DNA of 16,662 nt from an uncultured Clostridia bacterium (GTDB lineage Bacteria > Bacillota > Clostridia > Oscillospirales > Oscillospiraceae), in NCBI GenBank assembly GCA_947177115.1, contig CAMWTG010000023.1, positions 1 through 16,662 of the forward strand, read 5' to 3'. Position 1 is the stretch's first letter. Every line of letters starts with the position of its first letter. The position numbers and the translations under genes were made by a program. This document shows, one piece after another, positions 1-8,141 of this stretch. The notes beneath the pieces are model-generated. The model worked only from the letters and a program-made list of their open reading frames with translations, was not told the origin of the DNA and searched no databases.

Positions 1-16
1 TCAGATGTGTATAAGA
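1..16 (+). other. Nextera adapter remnant at the contig end
   Basis: TCAGATGTGTATAAGA is identical to the inner part of the Nextera read-1 transposase adapter, which would continue GACAG; here the sequence changes to TCC. This is a sequencing-library artefact, not genome. The last three or four residues that can be read leftward from the small membrane protein gene come from it. Confidence 0.88.
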
Positions 17-276
17 TCCAGCCCCAGCTCCATGGCGGTCATCCCCCCGCTGCGCAGCAGCAGGAGCTTCTCCGCCACCGTCAGCTGGATGGCCTCGGCA
101 AAGCCCTCCTGCGTCCCGTCCAGGACTGTGATGACAGGATTGTCCAGCAACTGCCGGTCATGGAGGCCGGAGAGCCATTCCGGCAGGAAAAAGGCCGCTG
201 CCAGCAGCGCCGTCACCGCCAGCGCCGCGCCCCATCCGGCAGCCGCGCCCAATGGGGTCGGCCTCTTATTCTCCAT
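1..276 (-). CDS. Membrane-anchored protein of unknown function, 3' end missing
   Basis: I do not recognise this protein. It starts MENKRPTPLG, has one hydrophobic segment at about residues 12-33 (GWGAALAVTALLAAAFFLPEW) and then an outward-facing part with a VITVLDGTQEGF stretch. I chose the ATG at 276 because GGGAGG lies 8 bases upstream on the minus strand; a GTG three codons earlier lies inside that ribosome site. The start overlaps the end of the histidine kinase gene by 11 bases, so the two are probably translated together, and it may be an accessory membrane protein of the two-component system. Only about 86 residues are genomic, because the leftmost bases are adapter. Membrane anchoring is seen in the sequence; the link to the kinase is inferred from position. 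Confidence 0.6.
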   Translation of the reverse strand: MENKRPTPLGAAAGWGAALAVTALLAAAFFLPEWLSGLHDRQLLDNPVITVLDGTQEGFAEAIQLTVAEKLLLLRSGGMTAMELGLDLIHI

Positions 277-1687
277 TCGCCACACCTCCCAGCGTCACCG
301 TTACAATGGTGCCCGTACCCTCCTTGCTCTCAAACCGCAGCTGCCCCCGGTGGAGCTCCACGATCTGCTTGCACAGGGCCAGTCCCAGGCCCGCGCCGCC
401 CTCGGCCCGGGACCGGGACTTGTCCACCATGTAGAAGGGTTCGGTAATCTTGCCCAGCTCCCCCTCCGGGATGCCCCGTCCCTGGTCCGCCACCGTTATC
501 TGATAGCCCTCCTCCATGCTCCGGCCCACCAGCACCACCCGGCCGCCGCTGCCGGTAGCCTTCCGGGCATTGTCCAGCAGGTTTTGCAGCAGGGTCTGCA
601 GCAGCGCGCCATCGCCCCGCAGCATCCCCTCCTCCGCCCGCGCGGTAAGGGTGAGTCCCTTGGCCTTCATAGCGGGCTGGCAGATGCGGGCGGCCTCGGC
701 GCAGAGCTTGCGCATATTCACCATCCGGGCCTCCGCCTCGCTGCGGCCCACCACCTGCAGGCTCATCAGGGACAGCGACAGGTTCTCCAGCCGCTTGCCC
801 TCAGAGAAAATGTAGCTGGCGGCCTTGAAGCGCATCTCCTCCCGCAGGTTCCGGGAACGGAGCATGTCGGCGTAGCCGATGATGGAGGTCAGCGGCGTCT
901 TCAACTCGTGGACGAAGCTGGCGGTAAAATCCTCCTGCCGCCGGGCGGCGTCCTCCAGCTCCTGAATGTTCTTTCCAATGGCATCGGCCATATGATTGAA
1001 GTTTTCGGCCAATTCGCCGATCTCATCCCCGCCCATGACCCGGGCCCGGGTGGAATAATCCCCCCTGGCCAGCTGGTCGGCAGCCCGCCCCAGGCTCCGG
1101 ATGGGAGCGGTGAGCCAATAGGAGAGGGCGAACATCACCGCGCTGCTGACCCCCACCACCAGCAGCACAATCCATCGGTAGACCTGGTAATGGGTCTCCC
1201 GGTCGGCAAAAAGACGGCTCATATCCCGGACAGTCTCCATATACAGCACGCCGTCCGGCAGCACCACCGGCCCGGCGCAGTGGAGCAGGTGCTGGCCGGT
1301 GGACTGATCCAGCCGCAGCACATAGCCGGAGGACCGCAGGTCGATCCGCTCCAGCAGTTCCCGGTCGCTGGCGGAAGCCAGGGTGGAATAGATCCGCTCC
1401 CCCGCCTCAGTGACCACCCGGAACTGGTGGTCGGAGAGATAGGCGGCCTCCTCCAGCGTGCGGGTGAGGCCTCGGCTGCGTTCGGCTATGTTTTCCAGGG
1501 TCACGCCCCTGGCGTTGCATACCGCCTCATAGGAGACGCGCAGCAGCTGCATCTCCTCCTGAGCCATGGCGATCTCCCGCTCCAGCGCGGACTGGAAGGA
1601 CAGGGATATGAGCAGATAGCTGCCCAGCCCGGTGGACAGCAGCAGGATGCAAAGCGTTGCCAGCGTCACCTTCCAGGCGAATTTCAT
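266..1687 (-). CDS. Sensor histidine kinase (HAMP, HisKA, HATPase)
   Basis: This 473-residue membrane kinase senses an outside signal, autophosphorylates on histidine and passes the phosphate to the response regulator encoded just upstream. Order of parts: first membrane helix about 7-30, an extracytoplasmic sensor region about 31-170, second helix about 172-192, HAMP linker about 193-250, and the H-box FVHELKTPLTSIIGY with the phospho-accepting His260. The N-box is NLLDNARKA with Asn373, the G1 box is DQGRGIPEGE at 401-410, and the G2 box is GGAGLGLALCK at 430-440. All key catalytic motifs are intact. Its ATG overlaps the TGA of the response regulator gene by 4 bases (ATGA), the usual sign of translational coupling. 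The signal sensed cannot be told from sequence; the sensor region is not a family I recognise. Confidence 0.95.
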   Translation of the reverse strand: MKFAWKVTLATLCILLLSTGLGSYLLISLSFQSALEREIAMAQEEMQLLRVSYEAVCNARGVTLENIAERSRGLTRTLEEAAYLSDHQFRVVTEAGERIYSTLASASDRELLERIDLRSSGYVLRLDQSTGQHLLHCAGPVVLPDGVLYMETVRDMSRLFADRETHYQVYRWIVLLVVGVSSAVMFALSYWLTAPIRSLGRAADQLARGDYSTRARVMGGDEIGELAENFNHMADAIGKNIQELEDAARRQEDFTASFVHELKTPLTSIIGYADMLRSRNLREEMRFKAASYIFSEGKRLENLSLSLMSLQVVGRSEAEARMVNMRKLCAEAARICQPAMKAKGLTLTARAEEGMLRGDGALLQTLLQNLLDNARKATGSGGRVVLVGRSMEEGYQITVADQGRGIPEGELGKITEPFYMVDKSRSRAEGGAGLGLALCKQIVELHRGQLRFESKEGTGTIVTVTLGGVANGE

Positions 1688-2343
1688 TCCTCGACCTCCA
1701 GCCGGTAGCCCACCTTGTACACGGCGGCGATCCGCTCCTGCCAGCCCAGCTTTTTCCTGAGGCGCTGGACGTGGAGGTCCACGGTACGGCTGTCGCCCAT
1801 ATATTCATTTTCCCACACTCGCTCATAAATAGTCTCGCGGAAAAGGGCGATATTTTTGTTTTGGAGGAAGAGCACCAATAAATTATACTCCTTGGCGGTA
1901 AGCTGGACGGTCTCCCCGGCCTTGGTGACCACCCGGGACTGGGTGTCCACCACCACATCGTCCACGGCAATGCGGCTTTCGGTCTTATGATAGCGGCGCA
2001 GCACCGTCTCCACCCGGGCCAGGAGCTCGGCGATCTCAAAGGGCTTGACGATATAATCATCCGCCCCCAGGCGGAGGCCCTTTATCTTATCCTTCACAGC
2101 GTTTCTGGCGGTGATGAAGATCACGGGGATCCCCAGGGGGGCCAGATACTCCATCAGCTCGAAGCCATCGATGCCCGGGAGCATCACATCCAGAAGGATC
2201 AGGTCGTAGCGCTTCAGCTCCACGGCATCGGCGGCGGCCGCGCCGTTGTCCAGGCAATCGCAGGAGTATCCCGCGGCGGTCAGGCTCATATCCAGAAGGT
2301 CCGCTATTGGCTTCTCGTCCTCAACGATCAAAATTTTTACCAT
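1684..2343 (-). CDS. OmpR/PhoB-type response regulator
   Basis: This 219-residue DNA-binding regulator is the partner of the following kinase. The receiver domain (about 1-115) has the acidic pocket Glu8-Asp9-Glu10, the phosphorylation site Asp52 in LILLDVMLPG, Thr79 in FITAR and Lys100 in IVKPF. The C-terminal winged helix (about 125-219) shows the typical LTAKEYNLL, ETIYERVW and RTVDLHVQRLRKKL segments. I start it at the ATG at 2343 (MVKILIVEDE), which is exactly where receiver domains begin; a longer in-frame start upstream would add an arginine-rich tail encoded by the GC palindrome. The ribosome site is weak (GGAAAGAGAG). The gene follows fumC after 50 bases and overlaps the kinase gene by 4, so all three may share the fumC promoter. 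Confidence 0.95.
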   Translation of the reverse strand: MVKILIVEDEKPIADLLDMSLTAAGYSCDCLDNGAAAADAVELKRYDLILLDVMLPGIDGFELMEYLAPLGIPVIFITARNAVKDKIKGLRLGADDYIVKPFEIAELLARVETVLRRYHKTESRIAVDDVVVDTQSRVVTKAGETVQLTAKEYNLLVLFLQNKNIALFRETIYERVWENEYMGDSRTVDLHVQRLRKKLGWQERIAAVYKVGYRLEVEE

Positions 2344-2360
2344 GTCAATCTCTCTTTCCC

Positions 2361-2378
2361 GCCGCCGGCGCCGGCGGC
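2361..2378. repeat. Perfect 18-bp GC palindrome between fumC and the regulator gene
   Basis: The sequence GCCGCCGGCGCCGGCGGC reads the same on both strands. It lies 18 bases upstream of the regulator start. In RNA it could fold as a tight hairpin just ahead of the ribosome site; as DNA it could be an operator. There is no T-tract, so it is not a standard terminator. Confidence 0.7.
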
Positions 2379-2393
2379 TGTCCGCAGGGGGGA

Positions 2394-3773
2394 TCACACC
2401 ATCTTCTTCGGATCCACGATCTCATCATACTCCTCCGCCCGCAAAAAACCGGACCGAAGGACGGCGTCCTTCAGGGTGATCTTCTCCAGGTGGGCCAGGC
2501 GGGCCGCCTGGCCGGCTTTCTCATACCCGATCCTTGGCGTCAGACAGGTCACCAGCATCAGGGAACGGTTCAGATACTCCCCCATCTTCTCCCTGTCCGC
2601 CCGCAGCCCCTCCAGGCAATTGCTGCGGAAGGAGTCCATCCCGTCCGCCAGCAGCCGCGCGGACTGCAGGAAGTTATAGGCAATGACAGGCATAAACACA
2701 TTCAGCTCAAAATTTCCCTGGCTGGCGGCGAAGCCGATGGCGGCATCATTGCCCATCACCTGTACCGCGATCATGGTAACCGCCTCGCACTGGGTGGGGT
2801 TCACCTTTCCCGGCATGATGGAGCTGCCCGGCTCATTCTCCGGGATGGCGATCTCCCCCAGGCCGCAGCGGGGACCGCTGGCCAGCCAGCGGACATCGTT
2901 GGCGATTTTCATCAGATCCCCCGCCAGGGCTTTCAGGGCCCCGTGGGCAAAGGTCATCCCGTCCCTACTGGCCAGGGCGTGGAATTTGTTGGGCGCGGTG
3001 ACAAATTCGCGCCCCGTGAGCCGGCTGAGCAGCCGGGCGCTCTCCTCCGCGAATCCGGTGGGACAGTTCAGCCCCGTCCCCACGGCTGTGCCGCCCAGGG
3101 CCAGCTGCCGCAGCGGCGCAGCGGACGACCGTATGTACTCCCCCGCCGCCTCTGCCATGGCCCGCCAGCCGCTGATCTCCTGGGAAAAGCGCAGGGGCAC
3201 CGCGTCCTGCAAATGGGTGCGCCCGATTTTGATTACGTCCCCGTTTTCCGCTTCCAGCCGTCTCAAAGTCTCTGTCAACCGCTCCAGCGCGGGCAGCACC
3301 CGCTCCTCCAGCCCGCACACCGCCGCCACATGCATGGCTGTGGGGAAGGTGTCGTTGCTGCTTTGGGACATATTCACATGGTCGTTGGGGTGGACCTCCA
3401 CGCCGGCGTCCATCTGGGCGCACAGGTAGGAAATCACCTCGTTGACGTTCATATTGGACTGGGTCCCGCTGCCGGTCTGCCAGACCTTCAGGGGAAATTC
3501 CCCGTCCCGCTTGTGGTCCAGGATCTCATCGCAGGCGGCGGCGATCAGTCTGCACCGGCGCGCATCCAGCTTTCCCAGTTCATGGTTGGCCAGGGCCGCC
3601 GCTTTTTTCAGCTGGGCAAAGGCGCGTATGATCTCCTCCGGCATCCGCTCGGTACCAATAGCGAAGTTTTGCAGGCTCCGCTGCGTCTGTGCGCCCCAGC
3701 AGCGCTCCGCAGGCACCTCCACAGCTCCCAGGGTGTCCCGCTCTACGCGGTATCCGCTTGTGTTTTCAGCCAT
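2394..3773 (-). CDS. fumC: Class II fumarate hydratase (fumarase C)
   Basis: The enzyme interconverts fumarate and L-malate in the cytoplasm, using no iron-sulfur cluster, and works as a homotetramer. The 459-residue length is normal. Family signatures are in order: TGSGTQSNMNVNEVI (100-114), HPNDHVNMSQSSNDTFPTAMH (128-148), the catalytic-site histidine in GRTHLQD (His187), GGTAVGTGLNCP (228-238) and the mobile active-site loop GSSIMPGKVNP (316-326) with the catalytic serine. The GTQ-N-NMN and HPND forms fit fumarase rather than aspartase, which has GTSLNMN-type sequence. The ATG at 3773 has AAAGGAG 7-8 bases upstream, and a promoter is visible at 3812-3840. It heads a possible operon with the two-component system. 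Confidence 0.95.
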   Translation of the reverse strand: MAENTSGYRVERDTLGAVEVPAERCWGAQTQRSLQNFAIGTERMPEEIIRAFAQLKKAAALANHELGKLDARRCRLIAAACDEILDHKRDGEFPLKVWQTGSGTQSNMNVNEVISYLCAQMDAGVEVHPNDHVNMSQSSNDTFPTAMHVAAVCGLEERVLPALERLTETLRRLEAENGDVIKIGRTHLQDAVPLRFSQEISGWRAMAEAAGEYIRSSAAPLRQLALGGTAVGTGLNCPTGFAEESARLLSRLTGREFVTAPNKFHALASRDGMTFAHGALKALAGDLMKIANDVRWLASGPRCGLGEIAIPENEPGSSIMPGKVNPTQCEAVTMIAVQVMGNDAAIGFAASQGNFELNVFMPVIAYNFLQSARLLADGMDSFRSNCLEGLRADREKMGEYLNRSLMLVTCLTPRIGYEKAGQAARLAHLEKITLKDAVLRSGFLRAEEYDEIVDPKKMV

Positions 3774-3811
3774 ATACAGGCTCCTTTCCGGTGTTTTTCG
3801 GCATCTCCTTT

Positions 3812-3840
3812 AGCATAGCAAATTCCCGGGGAAATTACAA
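3812..3840 (-). promoter_or_regulatory. Predicted sigma-A promoter for fumC
   Basis: On the minus strand TTGTAA (3840-3835) is followed after exactly 17 bases by TATGCT (3817-3812), with TG ahead of the -10 giving an extended form. The implied start of transcription is about 30 bases ahead of the fumC start codon. Confidence 0.65.
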
Positions 3841-3967
3841 CTCTCAAAACTTTAAAACCAGGGAAATCCATTTTTAGCCGGACCGTCCCGCAAAACAGCG
3901 CAGATGCTGCCATTTCGGGAACCGGGCGTCACAAAAACGGATTTCCCCGAAGAAAACATTTTCCCCA

Positions 3968-3995
3968 TTGCAAATCAGGAAAATTGTGATATACT
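3968..3995 (+). promoter_or_regulatory. Predicted sigma-A promoter for secA
   Basis: TTGCAA (3968-3973), a 16-base spacer and TATACT (3990-3995) with TGA just ahead form an extended -10 promoter. The secA ATG is 55 bases downstream. The rest of the 277-base gap between fumC and secA holds the divergent fumC promoter and no gene that I can see. Confidence 0.7.
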
Positions 3996-4050
3996 ACTAA
4001 ATTGTATTGTTGTGTGCATTTCACTCTCACAAAAGAGGAGCGTTGCTATA

Positions 4051-6810
4051 ATGGGTTTGATTACAAAGATTTTTGGGACTTACAGCGAACGGGAGCTGAA
4101 GCAGATCTATCCCATCGTGGATAAGATCGAGGCCATGGAGCCGGAGTACCAGGCCATGACCGATGCCCAGCTGGCTGCCAAGACCGCCGAGTTCAGGGAG
4201 CGCCTGGCCGGGGGAGAGACCCTGGACGATATCCTGCCGGAAGCTTTCGCCACCGTGCGGGAGGCGTCCGTCCGGGTGCTGGGCCAGCGTCCCTTCCGGG
4301 TGCAGCTGGTGGGTGGCGTGGTGCTCCACCAGGGGCGCATCGCCGAGATGAAGACCGGTGAAGGAAAAACGCTGGTGGCTACCCTCCCGGCCTATCTCAA
4401 TGCCCTGACCGGCAAGGGGGTCCATATCGTCACCGTCAACGACTATCTGGCCAAATATGGCAGCGAATGGGTGGGCAAGGTGTTCCGTTTTCTGGGCCTT
4501 ACCGTGGGGCTGATCGTCCATGGCCTGGATAAAAAGGAACGGCAGGACGCCTATGCCGCCGATGTCACCTATGGCACCAACAACGAGATGGGCTTCGATT
4601 ACCTCCGCGACAATATGGCGCTGTACGCCGGCGAGCTGGTCCAGCGGGGCCACAACTTCGCCATTGTGGACGAGGTGGACTCCATCCTCATTGATGAGGC
4701 CCGGACCCCGCTGATTATCTCCGGTATGGGGGAGAAATCCACCCAGCTGTATGACATGGCGGAGATGTTTGTCCGTCCGCTGAAAAAGCTGGTAATCGCT
4801 GAGACCGATGAAAAGGCCGAGGAAGACGTGAACCTCGATGCGGATTACGTGGTGGATGAGAAGGCCAAGACCGCCACCCTCACCGCACGGGGAATTGCTA
4901 AGGCGGAGGAGTTCTTCCACCTGGAGAACCTGTCCGACCCGGAAAATTCCACTGTCAGCCATCACATCAACCAGGCCATCAAGGCCCATGGCGTGATGAA
5001 AAAAGACATTGATTACGTCATCAAGGACGGCCAGGTCATTATTGTGGATGAATTCACCGGCCGCCTCATGTTCGGCCGCCGGTACAGCGAGGGCCTGCAT
5101 CAGGCCATTGAGGCCAAGGAGCGGGTGAAGGTGGAGCGGGAGAGCAAGACCCTGGCCACCATCACTTTCCAAAATTATTTCCGCCTGTATACCAAGCTCT
5201 CCGGTATGACCGGTACCGCCCTTACCGAGGAGGAGGAATTCGGCTCCATCTATAAGCTGGACGTCATTGAGATCCCCACCAACAAGCCCATGATCCGCCA
5301 GGACGACCACGATGTGGTCTATAAGACCGAACAGGCCAAGTACAGGGCGGTCATCGAGCAGATCAAGGAGTGCCATGCCAAGGGCCAGCCGGTGCTGGTG
5401 GGTACGGTGTCCATTGAGAAAAACGAGCTCCTCAGCAAGCTTCTGACCAAAGCGGGCATCAAGCACAACCTGCTGAACGCCAAGAACCATGAGAAGGAAG
5501 CGGAGATCGTGGCCCAGGCCGGCAAGCTGGGGGCCGTCACTGTGGCGACCAACATGGCCGGCCGCGGCACCGATATCATGCTGGGCGGCAACGCCGAATT
5601 CCTGGCCAAGAACGATCTGCGCAAGGACGGCCTCACCGATGAGATCATTGCCGAGGCTACCGGCTTTGCCGAGACGGACGACCAGGCGATCCTGGACGCC
5701 CGGCAGAAGTTCGCCGAATATATGGAAAAGCACAAGGCCGAGATCGCCGGCGAGGCGGACAAGGTCCGGGCGGCCGGGGGCCTGTTCATCATCGGCACTG
5801 AGCGCCACGATTCCCGCCGTATCGACAACCAGCTCCGGGGCCGCGCCGGCCGTCAGGGGGACCCCGGCGAGAGCCGGTTCTACCTGAGTCTGGACGATGA
5901 CCTCATGCGCCTGTTCGGCGGGGACCGGATCACGGGGCTTATGGAGCGGCTGGACCTGGGGGAGGACATCCCCATTGAAAACAAGATGCTCACCAAGGGC
6001 ATCGAAAACGCCCAGACCAGCGTGGAGTCCCGGAACTTCCAGGCCCGCAAGAATACGCTGGAATACGATGACGTTATGAACAAGCAGCGGGAGATCATCT
6101 ACGGCCAGCGGAAAAACGTGCTGGACGGGGCGGACCTCCAGCGGGATATTGCCAACTTCATTTCCAATATGATCGCCGGGACGGTCCATGCCGCGTTCGG
6201 CGAGAACAAGTTTATTGACAATGACGCCTACCGCGCCATGCTGGGCTCCCTGGAGGGCTCCTTCTTCCCCAAGTACGCCGTGAAGCTGACGGCGGAGGAG
6301 GCGGAGCGGACCAGTGCGGAGGACTTTATCCAGATGTTCACCGGCAAGGCCCTGGAGACCTATGCCGCCAAGGAGGCGGAGATCGGCAAGGCCAGGGAAT
6401 CCAACCCCAACATCCCCGACATGCGGGAGCTGGAGCGGGTCATCATGCTGCGGGTGGTGGACGAGTACTGGATGGACCACATCGATGCCATGCAGGATCT
6501 GCGCCAGGGCATCCGGCTGCAGGCCTATGCCCAGTCCAACCCGGTGGACGCCTATAAGCGGGAGAGCCTGCATATGTTTGAGGAGATGGTTTCTGCCATT
6601 CAGGAGGAGACCGTCCGGCGGCTGTACTCCGTACGGCTGAAAACCAATCAGGAGGTCAAACGGGAACGGGTGGCCTCCAACATTACCGAGGGCCGCAGCG
6701 ATGGCACCGTGAAGAAGCAGCCCCGCCGGGTGCAGAAGGTGGGACGGAACGACCCGTGCCCTTGCGGCAGCGGGAAAAAATATAAGCACTGCTGCGGAAG
6801 GGACCAGTAA
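4051..6810 (+). CDS. secA: Preprotein translocase motor ATPase SecA
   Basis: SecA binds unfolded exported proteins and uses ATP to push them through the SecYEG channel at the membrane. This copy has 919 residues. Visible parts: Walker A in MKTGEGKTL (100-108), Walker B/DEAD-like DEVD at 207-210 followed by SILIDEARTPLIISG, the preprotein-crosslinking region after it, the second nucleotide-fold motif VATNMAGRGTDIMLGGN, and GTERHDSRRIDNQLRGRAGR with its arginine finger region. The C-terminal zinc tail CPCGSGKKYKHCC has Cys903, Cys905, Cys914 and Cys915. I chose the ATG at 4051 (MGLITKIFG, the family's usual beginning) with AGAGGAG 10 bases upstream; an upstream in-frame ATG would add an unrelated 49-residue tail across the promoter. 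It is the first gene of a four-gene run ending at 9688. There is no sign of a second, accessory SecA2 type. Confidence 0.97.
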   Translation: MGLITKIFGTYSERELKQIYPIVDKIEAMEPEYQAMTDAQLAAKTAEFRERLAGGETLDDILPEAFATVREASVRVLGQRPFRVQLVGGVVLHQGRIAEMKTGEGKTLVATLPAYLNALTGKGVHIVTVNDYLAKYGSEWVGKVFRFLGLTVGLIVHGLDKKERQDAYAADVTYGTNNEMGFDYLRDNMALYAGELVQRGHNFAIVDEVDSILIDEARTPLIISGMGEKSTQLYDMAEMFVRPLKKLVIAETDEKAEEDVNLDADYVVDEKAKTATLTARGIAKAEEFFHLENLSDPENSTVSHHINQAIKAHGVMKKDIDYVIKDGQVIIVDEFTGRLMFGRRYSEGLHQAIEAKERVKVERESKTLATITFQNYFRLYTKLSGMTGTALTEEEEFGSIYKLDVIEIPTNKPMIRQDDHDVVYKTEQAKYRAVIEQIKECHAKGQPVLVGTVSIEKNELLSKLLTKAGIKHNLLNAKNHEKEAEIVAQAGKLGAVTVATNMAGRGTDIMLGGNAEFLAKNDLRKDGLTDEIIAEATGFAETDDQAILDARQKFAEYMEKHKAEIAGEADKVRAAGGLFIIGTERHDSRRIDNQLRGRAGRQGDPGESRFYLSLDDDLMRLFGGDRITGLMERLDLGEDIPIENKMLTKGIENAQTSVESRNFQARKNTLEYDDVMNKQREIIYGQRKNVLDGADLQRDIANFISNMIAGTVHAAFGENKFIDNDAYRAMLGSLEGSFFPKYAVKLTAEEAERTSAEDFIQMFTGKALETYAAKEAEIGKARESNPNIPDMRELERVIMLRVVDEYWMDHIDAMQDLRQGIRLQAYAQSNPVDAYKRESLHMFEEMVSAIQEETVRRLYSVRLKTNQEVKRERVASNITEGRSDGTVKKQPRRVQKVGRNDPCPCGSGKKYKHCCGRDQ

Positions 6811-7302
6811 ATGGACGCTTGGGAGATTTTAAACCGTGTATATGAGCCGCTGTACCAGCGGGTGCAGCGGCTGGGCCAGCAGCTCGCCGCCGCCGGGTAT
6901 ACCGCCCGGTGGAGCTGGTACAATCTCCACGCTTCCCGCCGGGGAGACGAGTACAAGGTGGAGTTTTTCCCCATCCCCGTCATCACGGCGGGACATTGGT
7001 GCGATGTGATCCTGGAACTGGATTCCATCTGCGTGGACGCCCACCTCACCAATGAGCAGGCCCGGAAATTCCGTTGGAACCGGATTCCCTGGGCTTTTGA
7101 GATCTACGGCGTGGAGAATTATACCGAGGACCTCTACTCCCCGGGCATGTCCAAGGAAGGTCTGCCGGACAGGATCGCCCGCTATGGCGGCGAGATCGGC
7201 GTTGCCTTCTCCATGCCGAACGACTGCGGAGATGATGAGATCGTAAAGATCGTTGATGCGTGCCGGGAATGGGACACCCACAACGGAGCGCCCACAACTT
7301 AA
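6811..7302 (+). CDS. Conserved-looking hypothetical protein between secA and pgeF
   Basis: I do not recognise this 163-residue protein. It begins directly after the secA stop codon, with GGAAGGGA inside the end of secA at a 7-base spacing, so translation is likely coupled. It is soluble by appearance: no signal peptide or membrane segment. It is rich in aromatic residues (WSWYNLH, PWAFEIYGVENYTEDLY) and acidic near the end. The centre, ITAGHWCDVILELDSICVDAHL followed by PWAFEIYG, looks like a compact alpha/beta fold. Codon use matches its neighbours and the reading frame is tight between two real genes, which supports a real gene. Function is unknown; nothing in the sequence ties it to secretion beyond position. 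Confidence 0.8.
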   Translation: MDAWEILNRVYEPLYQRVQRLGQQLAAAGYTARWSWYNLHASRRGDEYKVEFFPIPVITAGHWCDVILELDSICVDAHLTNEQARKFRWNRIPWAFEIYGVENYTEDLYSPGMSKEGLPDRIARYGGEIGVAFSMPNDCGDDEIVKIVDACREWDTHNGAPTT

Positions 7303-7313
7303 CGGAGGTATCC

Positions 7314-8141
7314 ATGTCCTTTCAAACGCAACAAGATCAGCAAGTAGTCTACCACATCTCCACCGTGTTGGAGAACGAACAGATCCGCCACGGTTTCTCT
7401 ACCCGGCTGGGCGGGGTCAGCGAAGGGCATTTTGCCTCCCTGAATTTCCGGGGCGGCGGCCCGGAACCGGACGGGCGGGAGAACGTGTTGGAGAACTACC
7501 GCCGGTTCTGCGGGGCTCTGGGGGCGGATGTCCGCGACCTGGTGCAGTCCAAGCAGGTCCATGAGGACACCGTCCGCCATGTGACTGCCGCCGACCGGGG
7601 CAAGGGCCTGTTTGTTTCAACCGATTTTACCGCCGATGCGCTGGTGACCGGTGAGCCGGGGCTGAGTCTGATGGTCTTTTCCGCGGACTGCATCATTCTG
7701 CTGCTCCACGACCCGGCGACCCGGTCCATCGGCGCGGTCCACGCCGGATGGCGGGGGACCGCACTAGACCTTCCCGCAAAAGCGGTCCGGGAGATGGGCC
7801 GCCTTTTCGGCGCCAGACCGGAGGATATCCGCGTTGCCATTGGCGCGGGCATCGGCCCCTGCTGCTTCGAGACCCACAATGACGTGCCGGACGCCATGCG
7901 CGCCGCTTTCGGCGATGGCGCGGAGGCATATATCCGCCCCAGAGGGGAAAAGTGGACCGTGGATCTGAAGGCTGTCAACGCCTGGCGGCTGCGGGAGGCC
8001 GGGGTACAGGAGGAGCATATCGACATCTGCCCCACCTGTACCGCCTGTCATACGGAGCTGTATTGGAGCCATCGGGTCACCGGAGACAAGCGGGGCGTTC
8101 AGGGGGCGCTGATCGGGCTGCGCACGGAGGCTGCGGTATGA
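7314..8141 (+). CDS. pgeF: PgeF/YfiH (DUF152, LACC1-like) purine nucleoside phosphorylase family protein
   Basis: Members of this family were first called polyphenol oxidase or laccase domain proteins. Bacterial and human (LACC1) members have since been shown to act on purine nucleosides (adenosine/inosine phosphorolysis or deamination), and a cell-wall editing role has been proposed for YfiH. The 275-residue protein has all three metal/active-site positions: His83 in QVHEDT, Cys126 in FSADCI and His143 in GAVHAGWRG. It also has GAGIGPCCFE and the C-terminal CPTCTACHTELYWSHR. The start is the ATG at 7314, with GGAGG 5 bases upstream; a longer in-frame reading would overlap the previous gene. 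It lies 11 bases after the preceding gene and overlaps the next one by 4 bases (ATGA). Confidence 0.93.
   Translation: MSFQTQQDQQVVYHISTVLENEQIRHGFSTRLGGVSEGHFASLNFRGGGPEPDGRENVLENYRRFCGALGADVRDLVQSKQVHEDTVRHVTAADRGKGLFVSTDFTADALVTGEPGLSLMVFSADCIILLLHDPATRSIGAVHAGWRGTALDLPAKAVREMGRLFGARPEDIRVAIGAGIGPCCFETHNDVPDAMRAAFGDGAEAYIRPRGEKWTVDLKAVNAWRLREAGVQEEHIDICPTCTACHTELYWSHRVTGDKRGVQGALIGLRTEAAV

Noticed and set aside
5..1708. Long plus-strand frame across the histidine kinase gene
   Set aside because: The minus-strand kinase has every catalytic motif. The plus-strand frame also starts inside the adapter.
4027..6789. Very long open frame antisense to secA
   Set aside because: It is an effect of GC-rich codon bias. 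The plus strand encodes all SecA motifs, and the antisense protein shows no domain or ribosome site.
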